A DNA stretch of 64,000 bases from Microlunatus antarcticus (GTDB lineage Bacteria; Actinomycetota; Actinomycetes; Propionibacteriales; Propionibacteriaceae), in NCBI RefSeq assembly GCF_014193425.1, contig NZ_JACHZG010000001.1, positions 2,976,001 through 3,040,000 of the forward strand, read 5' to 3'. Shown in pieces: positions 52,676 through 61,228 of the stretch. The notes under the pieces are model-generated. The model was not told where the DNA came from. It saw only the letters and a program-made list of their open reading frames with translations, and did not search any database. The first letter of the stretch is position 1. Every line of letters starts with the position of its first letter. A program made the position numbers and the translations under genes.

Positions 52676-53503
52676 CTACCCCTTCACCGAGCCGGCGGCC
52701 ATGCCGGCGACGATCTTGCGGTTGAAGAAGATGAACATGACGAACGGCGGGATCATCACGAGCAGGATCGTGGCGAACAGCAGGTTGTACTGCGTCGTGA
52801 ACTGGCTCTGGAAGTTGAGCAGCGTGACCTGGATCGTCGCGTTCTGCGTGCCCGGCAGGAAGTAGAGCGGGTTCTGGAAGTCGTTGTAGACGAACACCGA
52901 CTGCAGGATGATCACCGTGATCATCACCGACCGCAGGACCGGGAAGATCACCCGGAAGAAGACCTGCAGCGGGTTCGCCCCGTCCACGGTCGCGGCCTCG
53001 TCGAGCTCGCGCGGGACGCTGGCGATGAAGGCGCGGAAGAGCAGGATGCAGAAGGGCAGCCCGTACGCGATCTCGATCAGGATCAGGCCGGGCATCGTCT
53101 TGAACAGCCCGACCTTCTGCAGCACCCAGATCGTCGGCACGATGGCCGGCGGCACGATCAGGCCGGCAAGGACGAGAAGCCCGACCGCCCCGGTGGTCCG
53201 GCCCGGGCGGCGCTGCCAGACGTACGCGACCATCGCCCCGAGGAAGACCATCGCCGCCACGCTGACGACGGTCAGGATGACGCTGTTGATGAACGCGATG
53301 ACCATCAGGTAGTCCCGCGACGAGAACGCCTGGGCGATGTTCTGCAGCAGCTGGAAGTTCCGTGGCCAGGCGAAACGCAGCTCGTTCGACTGGACCCGGT
53401 CCTGCGAGGCGAGCAGCAGGATGAAGAGGAAAGGGACCACGAAAAAGATCCCGGTGAAGACGATGCCGACGCCGCCGATGACGACGCCCCGCGTGTTCCT
53501 CAT
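52676..53503 (-). CDS. ABC sugar permease, MalG type (rhamnose locus)
   Basis: A 275-residue permease with six spans. The EAA loop reads EAATVDGANPLQVFFRVIFP, and the protein ends in FFNRKIVAGMAAGSVKG, the usual MalG tail. ATG 53503 overlaps the MalF stop (TGATG). Part of the rhamnose/rhamnoside importer; no ATPase gene nearby. Confidence 0.9.
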   Translation of the reverse strand: MRNTRGVVIGGVGIVFTGIFFVVPFLFILLLASQDRVQSNELRFAWPRNFQLLQNIAQAFSSRDYLMVIAFINSVILTVVSVAAMVFLGAMVAYVWQRRPGRTTGAVGLLVLAGLIVPPAIVPTIWVLQKVGLFKTMPGLILIEIAYGLPFCILLFRAFIASVPRELDEAATVDGANPLQVFFRVIFPVLRSVMITVIILQSVFVYNDFQNPLYFLPGTQNATIQVTLLNFQSQFTTQYNLLFATILLVMIPPFVMFIFFNRKIVAGMAAGSVKG

Positions 53504-54429
53504 CAGTCCTCCGCCCGGTTGAGCCAGCGCGTCAGCGGCACGACGATGAGGGTCACGAGCAGGAACAGCACGACCGAGCCCGCGGTGGAGAGGCCGTAGA
53601 AGCCGGCCTGGTACTGCTTGTAGATCACCGAGGCGATCACGTCGGAGGCGAACCCGGGCCCGCCCTTGGTCATCGCGTAGATGAGGTCGAAGGACCGCAG
53701 CCCACCGATCAGGGAGAGCGTGATCACCGACGCGGTGGCCGGCCGGACGAGCGGCAGCGTGATCGTGCGGAACAGCTGCCAGCGGCTCGCGCCGTCGACC
53801 TGGGCCGCCTCGTTGTACTCGCCGGCGATGGACACCAGCCCGGCGATGTAGATCACCGTGGCCAGCCCGACACCCTTCCAGACGTCGACCAGCGCCACCG
53901 AGATCAGCGCCAGGCTCGGGTTGGTCAGCCAGCCCGGGCCGTCGACCCCGACGTGGCCGAGGGCGTTGTTGATCAGCCCCTTCTCGGGGTTCATCAGGAC
54001 GGTGAAGGTGAGGCCGACGCCGATGGCGCTGACCAGCACCGGGAAGAAGATCACCGAGCGGAGGTAGCCGCGGGCGATGATCCGCGACGTCAGCGCGATG
54101 GCCAGGGCCATGCCGAGGACGACCTTGAGCCCGGACGTCAGCACCGCGTAGATCAGCGTGTTCCGCAGGCCGATGACCAGCGCCTGCTCCTGGAAGAACG
54201 TCCGGTAGTTGTCCAGCCCGATCCAGCGCGAGGTGAAGAGGTCCCACCGGGTGAACGAGAAGTAGAACGACGTCAGCGTCGGGACGACGAAGAACACGAC
54301 GTAGATGACGCCGGGAATGATCAGGAACCAGTACGGGTACGGCCCCCGGCGTCGGGACCCCCTGCTCTTCGGCGCCGGCTCGGCCGGAGCGGCCCGCGTC
54401 GCCTCCGGGGTGCTCGTCGTGCTCGCCAT
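53503..54429 (-). CDS. ABC sugar permease, MalF type (rhamnose locus)
   Basis: A 308-residue permease. After a Pro/Arg-rich N-terminus come YPYWFLIIPGVIYVVFFVVPTLTSFYFSFT-type first span (partly quoted) and five more. EAAQVDGASRWQLFRTITLP is the EAA loop. ATG 54429. It lies 90 bp downstream of the binding-protein gene; that spacer folds into a hairpin. Works with the 52676 product and probably a shared MsiK-type ATPase encoded elsewhere. Confidence 0.9.
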   Translation of the reverse strand: MASTTSTPEATRAAPAEPAPKSRGSRRRGPYPYWFLIIPGVIYVVFFVVPTLTSFYFSFTRWDLFTSRWIGLDNYRTFFQEQALVIGLRNTLIYAVLTSGLKVVLGMALAIALTSRIIARGYLRSVIFFPVLVSAIGVGLTFTVLMNPEKGLINNALGHVGVDGPGWLTNPSLALISVALVDVWKGVGLATVIYIAGLVSIAGEYNEAAQVDGASRWQLFRTITLPLVRPATASVITLSLIGGLRSFDLIYAMTKGGPGFASDVIASVIYKQYQAGFYGLSTAGSVVLFLLVTLIVVPLTRWLNRAED

Positions 54430-54473
54430 CCCGTCTCCTTCGGTGGGTGTGCTGGGTGGACGGAGCCCACCGT

Positions 54474-54502
54474 CGGGCTCAGGAGGACGGCTCCCGAGCC
54501 CG
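54474..54502 (-). terminator. Hairpin between binding protein and permease genes (rhamnose locus)
   Basis: CGGGCTC (54474-54480) pairs with GAGCCCG (54496-54502) around a 15-bp loop, and GGAGCC/GGCTCC offers an alternative fold. Its place in the operon is the same as the 7930 hairpin in the other importer: after the binding protein, before the permeases. Confidence 0.45.
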
Positions 54503-54519
54503 TCGGCGGGCGGTGGGGA

Positions 54520-55878
54520 TCAGTCCCAGCCGGGGAGGTTGAGCTGCTGCGCCTGCTTCTTGACGTCCTTGTCGTACAGGGCCGCGGCCTGGGCCGCGCT
54601 CTCCTGGCCGGTGCCGACCTGGATGCAGATCTGCTCGAGGTTCGGGCCCTTGACCGGCGACTTGAACTCCAGCGCGGGGGTCGCGTGACCGGCGTCGAAG
54701 TAGGCCTGGGTGTCCTTGGCCACCTGGGAGACGGTGCTCGGCAGGGTGCAGGCCTTGGACAGGAACGGGCCCTGCGGGGGCGAGCCCTGGATGGCGGCGT
54801 CGCAGCCCTGCTGGGTCGTCACGAAGGTCAGGAACTTCTTGGCGGCGTCGAGCTTGTCGCCCTCGGCCGACTTCGGGATGTAGAGGGCCGACGTGCCGGG
54901 CCACACGGTCAGGTTGTTCGAGGCCGGGTCGTTCCCGGGCAGGGCGAACATGCCGACGTCGTTCGTCTTCCCGGGAGCCAGGTTCTCGATGTTGGCCGCG
55001 GAGCCGCCGAGCTGCGGGTACTGGGCCGCCTCGCCGGTGGCGACCGCCTTCATGCCGTCGTTCAGCGTGGCCGAGGCGAAGTCCTTGTTGAGGTAGCCCG
55101 CGTCCTTGACCGCCTGGATGTGCTCGAAGCCGGCCAGGGCGGCCGGGGTGTTGGCGTAGCCGGCCTGGTTGGCGGTGTACTTCGTGGCGAAGTCGGGGAC
55201 GGCCGCCTCGACGTTCGCGTAGTCGCCGAGCACGAAGAGCTGCGAGGTCCAGGACTCGCCGTACGTCTGCTCGACCGGGTCGACCCCGCCAGCGTCCTTG
55301 ATCTTCTTGCTGTTGGCCATGAACTCGTCCCACGTCTTGGGGATCTCGAGCCCGAGCTTCTTGTACACGGGGATGTTGTAGAGCACCCCGCCGCCGAACG
55401 CCGTGCCGATCGGACCGCCGTAGAGCTTGCCGTCCGTGCCCTTCGACGAGGCCGCGAAGTTGTCGTCGAGCTGCCCGGCCCACGGCTGGTCGTCGAGCGC
55501 CGTCAGGTTCTGCTCCGGCTTGATCGCCTGCAGCAGCGACCCGTTGTTGTACTGGAAGACCTCGGCCATGTCCCCGGTCGCCAGCCGCGTCTTGATGATG
55601 TTGTCGCCGTCTGTGCCGCCCGGGCGGGTGTCGGTGTTGATGGTGATGCCCGGGTTGGCGGCCTGGAAGGCGGCGATGACCGCCTTCGTCTGCGCCGCCG
55701 TGGCGTCGTCGTTGGGGATCAGGTAGGTGATCGTCACCGCGGCCGCGCTTCCCCCGGCGCTGCCCGCGTCGCTGCTGCTGCCGAGACTGCCGGCGCTGCA
55801 GCCGGCCGCCACCAGGGCGATCGACGACGTGACGGCCACCGTGGCGAGTCCTCGCCGGGCCGTTCTGCTGAACCTCAT
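54520..55878 (-). CDS. ABC sugar-binding lipoprotein (CUT1), probably for rhamnose or rhamnosides
   Basis: A 452-residue lipoprotein precursor with signal and lipobox VAAGC. The mature chain is a family 1 sugar-binding protein (ITYLIPNDDATAAQTKAVIAAFQAANPG, TWDEFMANSKKI). Some rhamnose systems use CUT2 transporters, whereas this one is CUT1. Binding of rhamno-oligosaccharides is possible because a cytoplasmic rhamnosidase is encoded next to it. The ATG at 55878 has GGAGG before it. A LacI-type operator lies 64 bp upstream. Confidence 0.87.
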   Translation of the reverse strand: MRFSRTARRGLATVAVTSSIALVAAGCSAGSLGSSSDAGSAGGSAAAVTITYLIPNDDATAAQTKAVIAAFQAANPGITINTDTRPGGTDGDNIIKTRLATGDMAEVFQYNNGSLLQAIKPEQNLTALDDQPWAGQLDDNFAASSKGTDGKLYGGPIGTAFGGGVLYNIPVYKKLGLEIPKTWDEFMANSKKIKDAGGVDPVEQTYGESWTSQLFVLGDYANVEAAVPDFATKYTANQAGYANTPAALAGFEHIQAVKDAGYLNKDFASATLNDGMKAVATGEAAQYPQLGGSAANIENLAPGKTNDVGMFALPGNDPASNNLTVWPGTSALYIPKSAEGDKLDAAKKFLTFVTTQQGCDAAIQGSPPQGPFLSKACTLPSTVSQVAKDTQAYFDAGHATPALEFKSPVKGPNLEQICIQVGTGQESAAQAAALYDKDVKKQAQQLNLPGWD

Positions 55879-55941
55879 GGTGCCTCCGGGTGTTCGAGGC
55901 AGCTGCGCAGAGGCCTGAAGAGCCATCCGGGCCGCAGTGCC

Positions 55942-55953
55942 TGGATCGTTTCA
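55942..55953. promoter_or_regulatory. LacI-type operator before the rhamnose importer
   Basis: On the minus strand the sequence reads TGAAACGATCCA, one base different from the rhaI operator, 64 bp before the binding-protein start. Supports shared control with the rha operon. Confidence 0.65.
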
Positions 55954-56050
55954 ATGCCCGAACGTTAACCTAGGTGCCGCCGCCCGTCAACACATCCGGG
56001 CGGCGGCCCCTCGGGCGCGGCATAACGGTTCAGCCACGCCCGCGCAGGCG

Positions 56051-58330
56051 TCAGACCGACGCCGCCGTGAGGTGGTGCGTGCCCGAGCCGATCTCGCGGT
56101 CCGCCTCGCCGGGCAGCCGGACGACGCCGGTGACCCCGTCGGGCAGGCTCACGTCCAGCTCCAGCGCGGCCCCGTCGGCCTGGGTCCAGCCGACCGCCAC
56201 CGCGCCGTGGCGGGTCTCCAGCGAGGTCTTCGCCCAGGTGAGCCCTCCCCCGGGCCGCGGTGCCACCAGGACGCGGGCGTAGCCCGGCTCCAGCGGCGCG
56301 AGGCCGGCGACCGTCCGGTGCAGCCAGTCCACGACCGCCCCCAGCGCGTAGTGGTTGAAGCTGGTCATCTGGCCCGGGTTGATGGTGCCGTCGGGCAGCA
56401 TCGAGTCCCAGCGCTCCCAGACCGTCGTCGCCCCCATGGTCACCGGGTAGAGCCAGGACGGGCACTCCCGCTGGAGCAGCAGCGCGTACGCGTCGTCGAG
56501 GTGCCCGGTGATCGTCAGCGCGTCGGTGACGAACGGGGTGCCGGCGAAGCCGGTCAGGATGTGGTGGCCGCCCTCGCGGACCAGCTCGGCGAGCCGGTCC
56601 CCGGCCCGGGCCTGCAGGTCGCCCTCGAGCAGGCCGAAGGCGATCGCCAGCGCGTAGACGGTGACGGCGTCGCTGGTGATGCGACCGTCGTCAGCCACGT
56701 AGTGCTCGACGAACGCGGTCCGCGTCCGCTCCGCGACCTCGCGGAAGTGCGCCGCGTCCTCGTGCCCGACCAGCTCGGCCGTCTCCGCCACCAGCGTGGC
56801 GCTGCGGAACAGGCAGGCCGTCGCGACCACGCCCGGGTCCGCCTTGGCCAGGATGGGGTCCTCCGGCGGCGCGGTCGGGTCCAGCCAGTCGCCGAACTGG
56901 AAGCCGGTGTCCCACAGCCCGGTCGGCGACAGGAGCGACTCGACCCGGCGCACGTGCGCGGCCATGGAGCCGATCTGGTCCTCCAGCACGCGGCGGTCCC
57001 CGTACGCCTGCCACAGCGCCCATGGCACCCAGACGGCGGCGTCGCTCCAGACCGCGGTCGACTCCTGGGGCGGGAAGGAGCTGGCGTCGGGGTCGTCAGC
57101 GAGCACGAGCTTGAGCACGTCTGGGACGACGAACGCGACCATCCCGTCGGCCGCGCGCTGCTCGGCCTCGACGTCGCGCAGCCAGTCGCGGAGGAAGTCG
57201 TCCACGTCGAAGAGGTAGGCCGCCGACGGCGTGAAGGCGGCGATGTCGCCGGTCCAGCCGAGGCGCTCGTCGCGCTGCGGGCAGTCGGTCGGCACGTCGA
57301 GGAAGTTGCCGACCGTCCCCCACACCGCGTTGCGGTGCAGCTGGGTGACGAGCTCGTCGGAGCAGCTGAAGTCACCGGTCCGGCGCAGCTCGGAGGACAC
57401 GACGACCGCGGTGAGCGCGTCGGGCGTCAGCTCCCCGGGCCAGCCCTCGACCTCGGCGTAGCGGAAGCCGTGGAACGTGAGCGTGGGCTCGAAGACGTCG
57501 GCCCGGCCGCTGAGCACGAACCGGTCGGTCGCGTGCGCCGTCCGCAGCGGGCGGACGCCGAGCTCGTCGTGCTCGAGGACCTCGGCGTGGCGCAGGGTGA
57601 CGGTGGTCCCGGCCGGTCCCTGGACGTGCACCCGGAGCCAGCCGACCAGGTTCTGGCCGAAGTCGACGAGAGTCCGTCCGGACGGCGAGGTCCAGATCTT
57701 CACCGGAGCGACCTCGAGGATCCGCTTCACCGGCGGCCCGATGTACGGCGTCAGCGTGCTCAGGTCCAGCTCACCGCGGTGCACGCCGCCCCAGGCCGGG
57801 TCGGCGTGGCCGGGCCGGAGCCAGCCGTCGTCGAGGCGGCGGGCATCGATCGTCTCGCCGTCGTAGAGGTCGTTGGCCAGCACCGCGGACGGGCCGGCGG
57901 TCCAGGACTCGTCGGTCACGACCGTCTGGACGTGGCCGTCGGCGTACGCGATCTCCAGCTGCGCGAAGGCCCCGAGCTCGGAGCCGTAGTAGGCGCGACC
58001 GCCCGTCCAGCCGAGGCGCCCGCGGAACCAGCCGTTGCCGAGCGCGAGCCCGAGGACCGTGCCCTCGGCCGGGGTCTCGGCGAGCAGCGCGGTCACGTCG
58101 TGCTCGTTGTAGCGCAGCCGCCACTCGTAGCTCGACCAGCCCGGGCTGAGCACGTCGTCCCCGACGCGCCGCCCGTTGAGGAAGGCCTCGTAGACGCCGT
58201 GCGCCGTGGCGAGCAGCGTGCCGCGGACGACCGCCCCGTGGCCCTCGTCGAGCCGGAGCTCCTTGCGCAGCAGCGGGGCTCCGTCGAAGTCCTCGTCGGG
58301 CGAGATCAGGACGGCGGACCAGTCGGGCAT
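56051..58330 (-). CDS. rhaA: Alpha-L-rhamnosidase (GH78), cytoplasmic
   Basis: A 759-residue GH78 enzyme. It has an N-terminal beta-domain (EAFLNGRRVGDDVLSPGWSSYEWRLRY), further beta-sandwiches, and the (alpha/alpha)6 catalytic domain. The hallmark CPQRDERLGWTGD is at about residues 349-361, its acidic residues being the expected general acid. TSFNHYALGAVVDWLH and a C-terminal beta-domain follow. No signal peptide is visible with the ATG at 58330 (SD GAGGAG), so it acts on imported rhamnosides. A LacI-type operator lies 32 bp upstream. Confidence 0.9.
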   Translation of the reverse strand: MPDWSAVLISPDEDFDGAPLLRKELRLDEGHGAVVRGTLLATAHGVYEAFLNGRRVGDDVLSPGWSSYEWRLRYNEHDVTALLAETPAEGTVLGLALGNGWFRGRLGWTGGRAYYGSELGAFAQLEIAYADGHVQTVVTDESWTAGPSAVLANDLYDGETIDARRLDDGWLRPGHADPAWGGVHRGELDLSTLTPYIGPPVKRILEVAPVKIWTSPSGRTLVDFGQNLVGWLRVHVQGPAGTTVTLRHAEVLEHDELGVRPLRTAHATDRFVLSGRADVFEPTLTFHGFRYAEVEGWPGELTPDALTAVVVSSELRRTGDFSCSDELVTQLHRNAVWGTVGNFLDVPTDCPQRDERLGWTGDIAAFTPSAAYLFDVDDFLRDWLRDVEAEQRAADGMVAFVVPDVLKLVLADDPDASSFPPQESTAVWSDAAVWVPWALWQAYGDRRVLEDQIGSMAAHVRRVESLLSPTGLWDTGFQFGDWLDPTAPPEDPILAKADPGVVATACLFRSATLVAETAELVGHEDAAHFREVAERTRTAFVEHYVADDGRITSDAVTVYALAIAFGLLEGDLQARAGDRLAELVREGGHHILTGFAGTPFVTDALTITGHLDDAYALLLQRECPSWLYPVTMGATTVWERWDSMLPDGTINPGQMTSFNHYALGAVVDWLHRTVAGLAPLEPGYARVLVAPRPGGGLTWAKTSLETRHGAVAVGWTQADGAALELDVSLPDGVTGVVRLPGEADREIGSGTHHLTAASV

Positions 58331-58361
58331 TCCACTCCTCGAGTTCGAAGCACAGGCGATA

Positions 58362-58373
58362 TGAAACGTTCTA
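58362..58373. promoter_or_regulatory. LacI-type operator between rhamnosidase and mutarotase genes
   Basis: TGAAACGTTCTA, one base different from the rhaI site, is in the 121-bp divergent region. It could control both the rhamnosidase and the mutarotase gene. Confidence 0.65.
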
Positions 58374-58451
58374 GTCGAGGCAATCACCCCGGCTGCAGCC
58401 TGTCAACCGCTACGCTCCTGTGACGATTCAACGAGCTCCTCAGGAGGCGTC

Positions 58452-58772
58452 GTGCCCCGCTACTGCCTGAGGGGTCAGGTCAGGCCGGACCAGGTCGCGG
58501 AGTACCGCCGCGTGCACACCGAGGTCTGGCCGGAGATGCTCGCGGCCCTGCGCGACGCCGGCTGGCACGACTACTCCCTCTACGTCGGCGACGACGGCGT
58601 CCTGGTCGGCTTCGTCTCGACCGACGCCGGCGACGACCTCGACGCGATCCAGCGGCGCGTCCAGGGACCGGTCAACGACCGGTGGCAGCGGTCCGTCGCC
58701 GCGCTGTTCGCGAGCGAGGGCGCTCCGGACCAGGCCTGGCAGGTCCTGCCCGAGGTGTTCCACCTCGACTGA
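58452..58772 (+). CDS. rhaM: L-rhamnose mutarotase
   Basis: A 106-residue protein of the RhaM/YiiL family: a ferredoxin-like dimer. Active residues lie in RRVHTEVWPEML (His, Trp), DYSLYV (Tyr) and NDRWQR (Trp). It converts alpha- and beta-L-rhamnopyranose so that the isomerase gets its preferred anomer. GTG start after CAGGAGG. Under the same operator as the rhamnosidase. Confidence 0.92.
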   Translation: MPRYCLRGQVRPDQVAEYRRVHTEVWPEMLAALRDAGWHDYSLYVGDDGVLVGFVSTDAGDDLDAIQRRVQGPVNDRWQRSVAALFASEGAPDQAWQVLPEVFHLD

Positions 58773-58784
58773 GGTCGCCGGTGC

Positions 58785-59456
58785 TCAGCGCTGGGCGCGC
58801 AGCAGCACGGGCCCGGCGTCACCCTCCCGGATCTCGACGGCGGCGATCGCGTCGAGCGCGAGCGGGCTGACGCCCGAGGGGTGCATGACCCGGTTCGGGC
58901 GGACGGTCCAGAGCTTGACCTCGCTCCCCCGGCCGGCGGTGTCGACGACCCACACCGAGTACGGCTCCCCCTCCGTCACGTCGGCGTACTGGCACTCGAC
59001 CCGGACGTCGGTCCCGCCGTTCACCGGCGCGAGGTCGACGACGGCGGTGAGCGGGGACGGCACCACGGCCGAGAACGCGAGCCGCTGCACCTCGTCGCGC
59101 TCGACCAGCGCGCGGAGGCCGTAGCCACCGAGCCCACCGAGCACCGCGACGAGGACGGCGGCGGCCGCCAGCTGCCACCACCGCGGACGGGTTCTGGAAC
59201 GCAGGGGCTTGGGCGGCGAGGCCGGGGCCGGCGGGAGCGGGGGCTCGATCTCCCCCGCGGGGTCGGCGTCCATCGCCAGGGCCTCCACGGGCGGCACCCG
59301 AGCCAGCAGCCCGGGCATCCCGGCGAGCTCGCCGACGGCGGTGCGGCAGCGCTCGCAGCCGGCCAGATGCTGCTCGAACTCGGCGCGCTCGTCCGGCGGC
59401 AGGGCCCCGAGGACGTACGCCGCGTCCCACTCGGTGTAGCGGTCGACGGCGCTCAC
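58785..59456 (-). CDS. Anti-sigma factor (RskA-like, zinc-finger, single membrane span)
   Basis: A 223-residue membrane protein. The N-terminal cytoplasmic part holds the zinc anti-sigma motif H-x3-C-x2-C (HLAGCERC at about 29-36), a Pro-rich linker, one membrane span (LAAAAVLVAVLGGLGGYGL) and an extracellular RskA domain. It binds and holds the ECF sigma factor encoded just upstream; release would need proteolysis or redox/zinc change. The start overlaps the sigma stop by 4 bp. Confidence 0.88.
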   Translation of the reverse strand: MSAVDRYTEWDAAYVLGALPPDERAEFEQHLAGCERCRTAVGELAGMPGLLARVPPVEALAMDADPAGEIEPPLPPAPASPPKPLRSRTRPRWWQLAAAAVLVAVLGGLGGYGLRALVERDEVQRLAFSAVVPSPLTAVVDLAPVNGGTDVRVECQYADVTEGEPYSVWVVDTAGRGSEVKLWTVRPNRVMHPSGVSPLALDAIAAVEIREGDAGPVLLRAQR

Positions 59457-59980
59457 GGCGCGGTCACCCCCTTCTCCTGCAGCAGCAGCCGCAGGCTGCG
59501 CAGGCCGTAGTGCAGCCGCGACTTGACCGTCCCCTCGGGCACGCCGAGCGTGCGGGCGATCTCGGCGAGCGGCCGCCCCTCGTACGACGCGGCCACGACG
59601 ACCTCCCGGTGCTGCGGCGACAGGCCACGCAACGCGTCGGCGATCAGCCAGCGGTCGAGCACCGCGCTCGTCGCGTCCTCGCCGGTCGGGGTCCGGTCCG
59701 CGAGGGTCGAGACGTCGGTCGCCGTCTCGTGGCGGTGGGCGGCGCTGCGCCAGCGGTCGATCACGAGGTTGCGCGTCACGGTGAACAGCCAGGCCCGGGC
59801 CGCCCGTTCGTCGGACGCGACGATCTCCGGGTGCCGCCAGGCGCGGAGCAGCACGTCCTGCACGACGTCGCGGGCCAGGTCGGGGTTGTGCGTGAGGCGC
59901 GCGGCGAAGCCGAGCAGGGCGGCACCGTGCTGCTCGTGCAGCTGGCGCAGCGCTGCCGCCGGTTCGACAGCACCCTCCAT
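59453..59980 (-). CDS. ECF RNA polymerase sigma factor (SigK-like)
   Basis: A 175-residue ECF factor with region 2 (AARLTHNPDLARDVVQDVLLRAWRHPE, RAARAWLFTVTRNLVIDRWR) and region 4 (LRGLSPQHREVVVAASYEGRPLAEIARTLGVPEGTVKSRLHYGL). ATG 59980 is preferred over GTG 59986 because AGGAGG is then spaced by 5. It is coupled to the anti-sigma gene. Regulon unknown. Confidence 0.9.
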   Translation of the reverse strand: MEGAVEPAAALRQLHEQHGAALLGFAARLTHNPDLARDVVQDVLLRAWRHPEIVASDERAARAWLFTVTRNLVIDRWRSAAHRHETATDVSTLADRTPTGEDATSAVLDRWLIADALRGLSPQHREVVVAASYEGRPLAEIARTLGVPEGTVKSRLHYGLRSLRLLLQEKGVTAP

Positions 59981-60073
59981 CCCCACCTCCTGGTCGGTCG
60001 GTCGTGAGAGCAGACGGGGCAGAGGCCCCGATGGTTCATCCCGACCGGCACGGGCGCCCGGACGCCGCAGCAG

Positions 60074-60952
60074 TCACATGTTCGAGCCGTCGGGCGGCAC
60101 GCCCTCGGGCAGCGCCGCGGCGGGCGCGGTGCCGTCGCCGGCACCCGGGCACGCCAGGTCGAGGGTGTAGGCGGTCATCGAGAGCGACCCGTACGCGTAG
60201 CCGTCGACGAGCACGTCGGCGCCGCGGTCGGCGGCCCCGGCGAGGCCGGCGAGGTAGAGCAGCGGGAGGTAGTGGTCCGGCGTGGGGACCGCGACGTCGA
60301 AGTCGCGGTGACCGTCGAGCGCGGCGACCTCGGTCGGGTCGTCGGTCATCGACGCCCGCACCTGCTCGTCGAAGCGCCGCGCCCAGTCGAAGCCGGCGTC
60401 GGGCAGCCGGGAGTCCATGCCGCCGAGGTTGTGCACGACGTTGCCGCTGCCGATGATCAGCACCCCCTGCTCACGCAGCGGGGCGAGGCGGGCGCCGAGG
60501 TCGAGGTGGTAGTCGAAGCGCTTGTCGGCGTTGATGCTCAGCTGCATCACCGGGACGTCCGCGTCGGGGAACGTGTGCATCAGGACCGACCACGTCCCGT
60601 GGTCGATCCCCCAGCTGTCCACGTCGGCACCGACCCAGGTCGGGTGCACCGTGTCGCTCACCTCCTCGACGAAGGACGGCAGGCCCGGGGCCGGGTAGTC
60701 GACGTCGAAGAGCGGCTGCGGGAACCCGTAGAAGTCGTGGATGGTGCGCGGCCGCGGCATCGCCGTGACCGCGGTGGCGTTGATGTACCAGTGCGCCGAG
60801 ACCACGAGGATCGCGCGCGGCTTCGGCACCGCACGACCGAACGCGTGCCAGGCCTGGGTGTAGCGGTTGTCCGCGAGCGCGTTCATCGGGTTGCCGTGCC
60901 CGATGAACGCGGCGGGCATCAGCCCGGCCGCCGGGTCAGGGGTCTCGGTCAC
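60074..60952 (-). CDS. ygiD: Class III extradiol ring-cleavage dioxygenase family (DODA-type, YgiD-like)
   Basis: A 292-residue LigB-superfamily protein. FIGHGNPMNAL carries the first metal His, SAHWYINATAV the second, and DHGTWSVLMHTFPDADVPVMQLS and GSGNVVHNL follow, all typical of 4,5-DOPA dioxygenase/YgiD proteins. It cleaves a catechol ring next to its hydroxyls with Fe(II). GTG 60952 is used, with ATG 60919 as an alternative. Stands alone; substrate uncertain. Confidence 0.87.
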   Translation of the reverse strand: MTETPDPAAGLMPAAFIGHGNPMNALADNRYTQAWHAFGRAVPKPRAILVVSAHWYINATAVTAMPRPRTIHDFYGFPQPLFDVDYPAPGLPSFVEEVSDTVHPTWVGADVDSWGIDHGTWSVLMHTFPDADVPVMQLSINADKRFDYHLDLGARLAPLREQGVLIIGSGNVVHNLGGMDSRLPDAGFDWARRFDEQVRASMTDDPTEVAALDGHRDFDVAVPTPDHYLPLLYLAGLAGAADRGADVLVDGYAYGSLSMTAYTLDLACPGAGDGTAPAAALPEGVPPDGSNM

Positions 60953-60992
60953 CCGGCCGACCCTACGGCTCGGACGAGGACGTCGCGCAGCG

Positions 60993-61148
60993 TCACGAAC
61001 CCGTCGGCCCCAGCGGCGTCCCGATCAGCACCAGCGCCGGGGCGCCCGCGGTCGCCGTGGCCAGGTCGCCGTGGACGTCGTACGTCAGCTCGGCCCCCGG
61101 CACGCTCAGGGTCCGCGTCTCGACGGTTGCGTCGGTCGGTGATGTCAT
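60993..61148 (-). pseudogene. Truncated alpha/beta-hydrolase N-terminus (remnant)
   Basis: A good SD (GGAGAG) and ATG at 61148 open a 51-codon ORF that reads TLSVPGAELTYDVHG and PALVLIGTP before a TGA. This is the start of an alpha/beta hydrolase of the RTLTVPGAxLxYDVRG type, which is normally near 280 residues. In another frame just after, DGFVTLRDVL resembles the continuation, so a frameshift and a large deletion probably removed the rest. A short functional peptide is unlikely. Homology was judged by eye. Confidence 0.6.
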
Positions 61149-61228
61149 GGAGCTCTCCTCGGATCGGGCTGGTGGTCTCTCGACCGCTCGACCGGGGTGA
61201 AGTCATCGGCGACGCGGAAGGACATCCC

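Noticed and set aside
59981-60080. Possible zinc-ribbon peptide on the minus strand (CDCCG ... CPVC)
   Set aside because: The cysteine spacing is suggestive, but no start codon lies in frame between the dioxygenase stop and the motif, and the frame continues into the sigma gene. A sequence error or remnant cannot be excluded.
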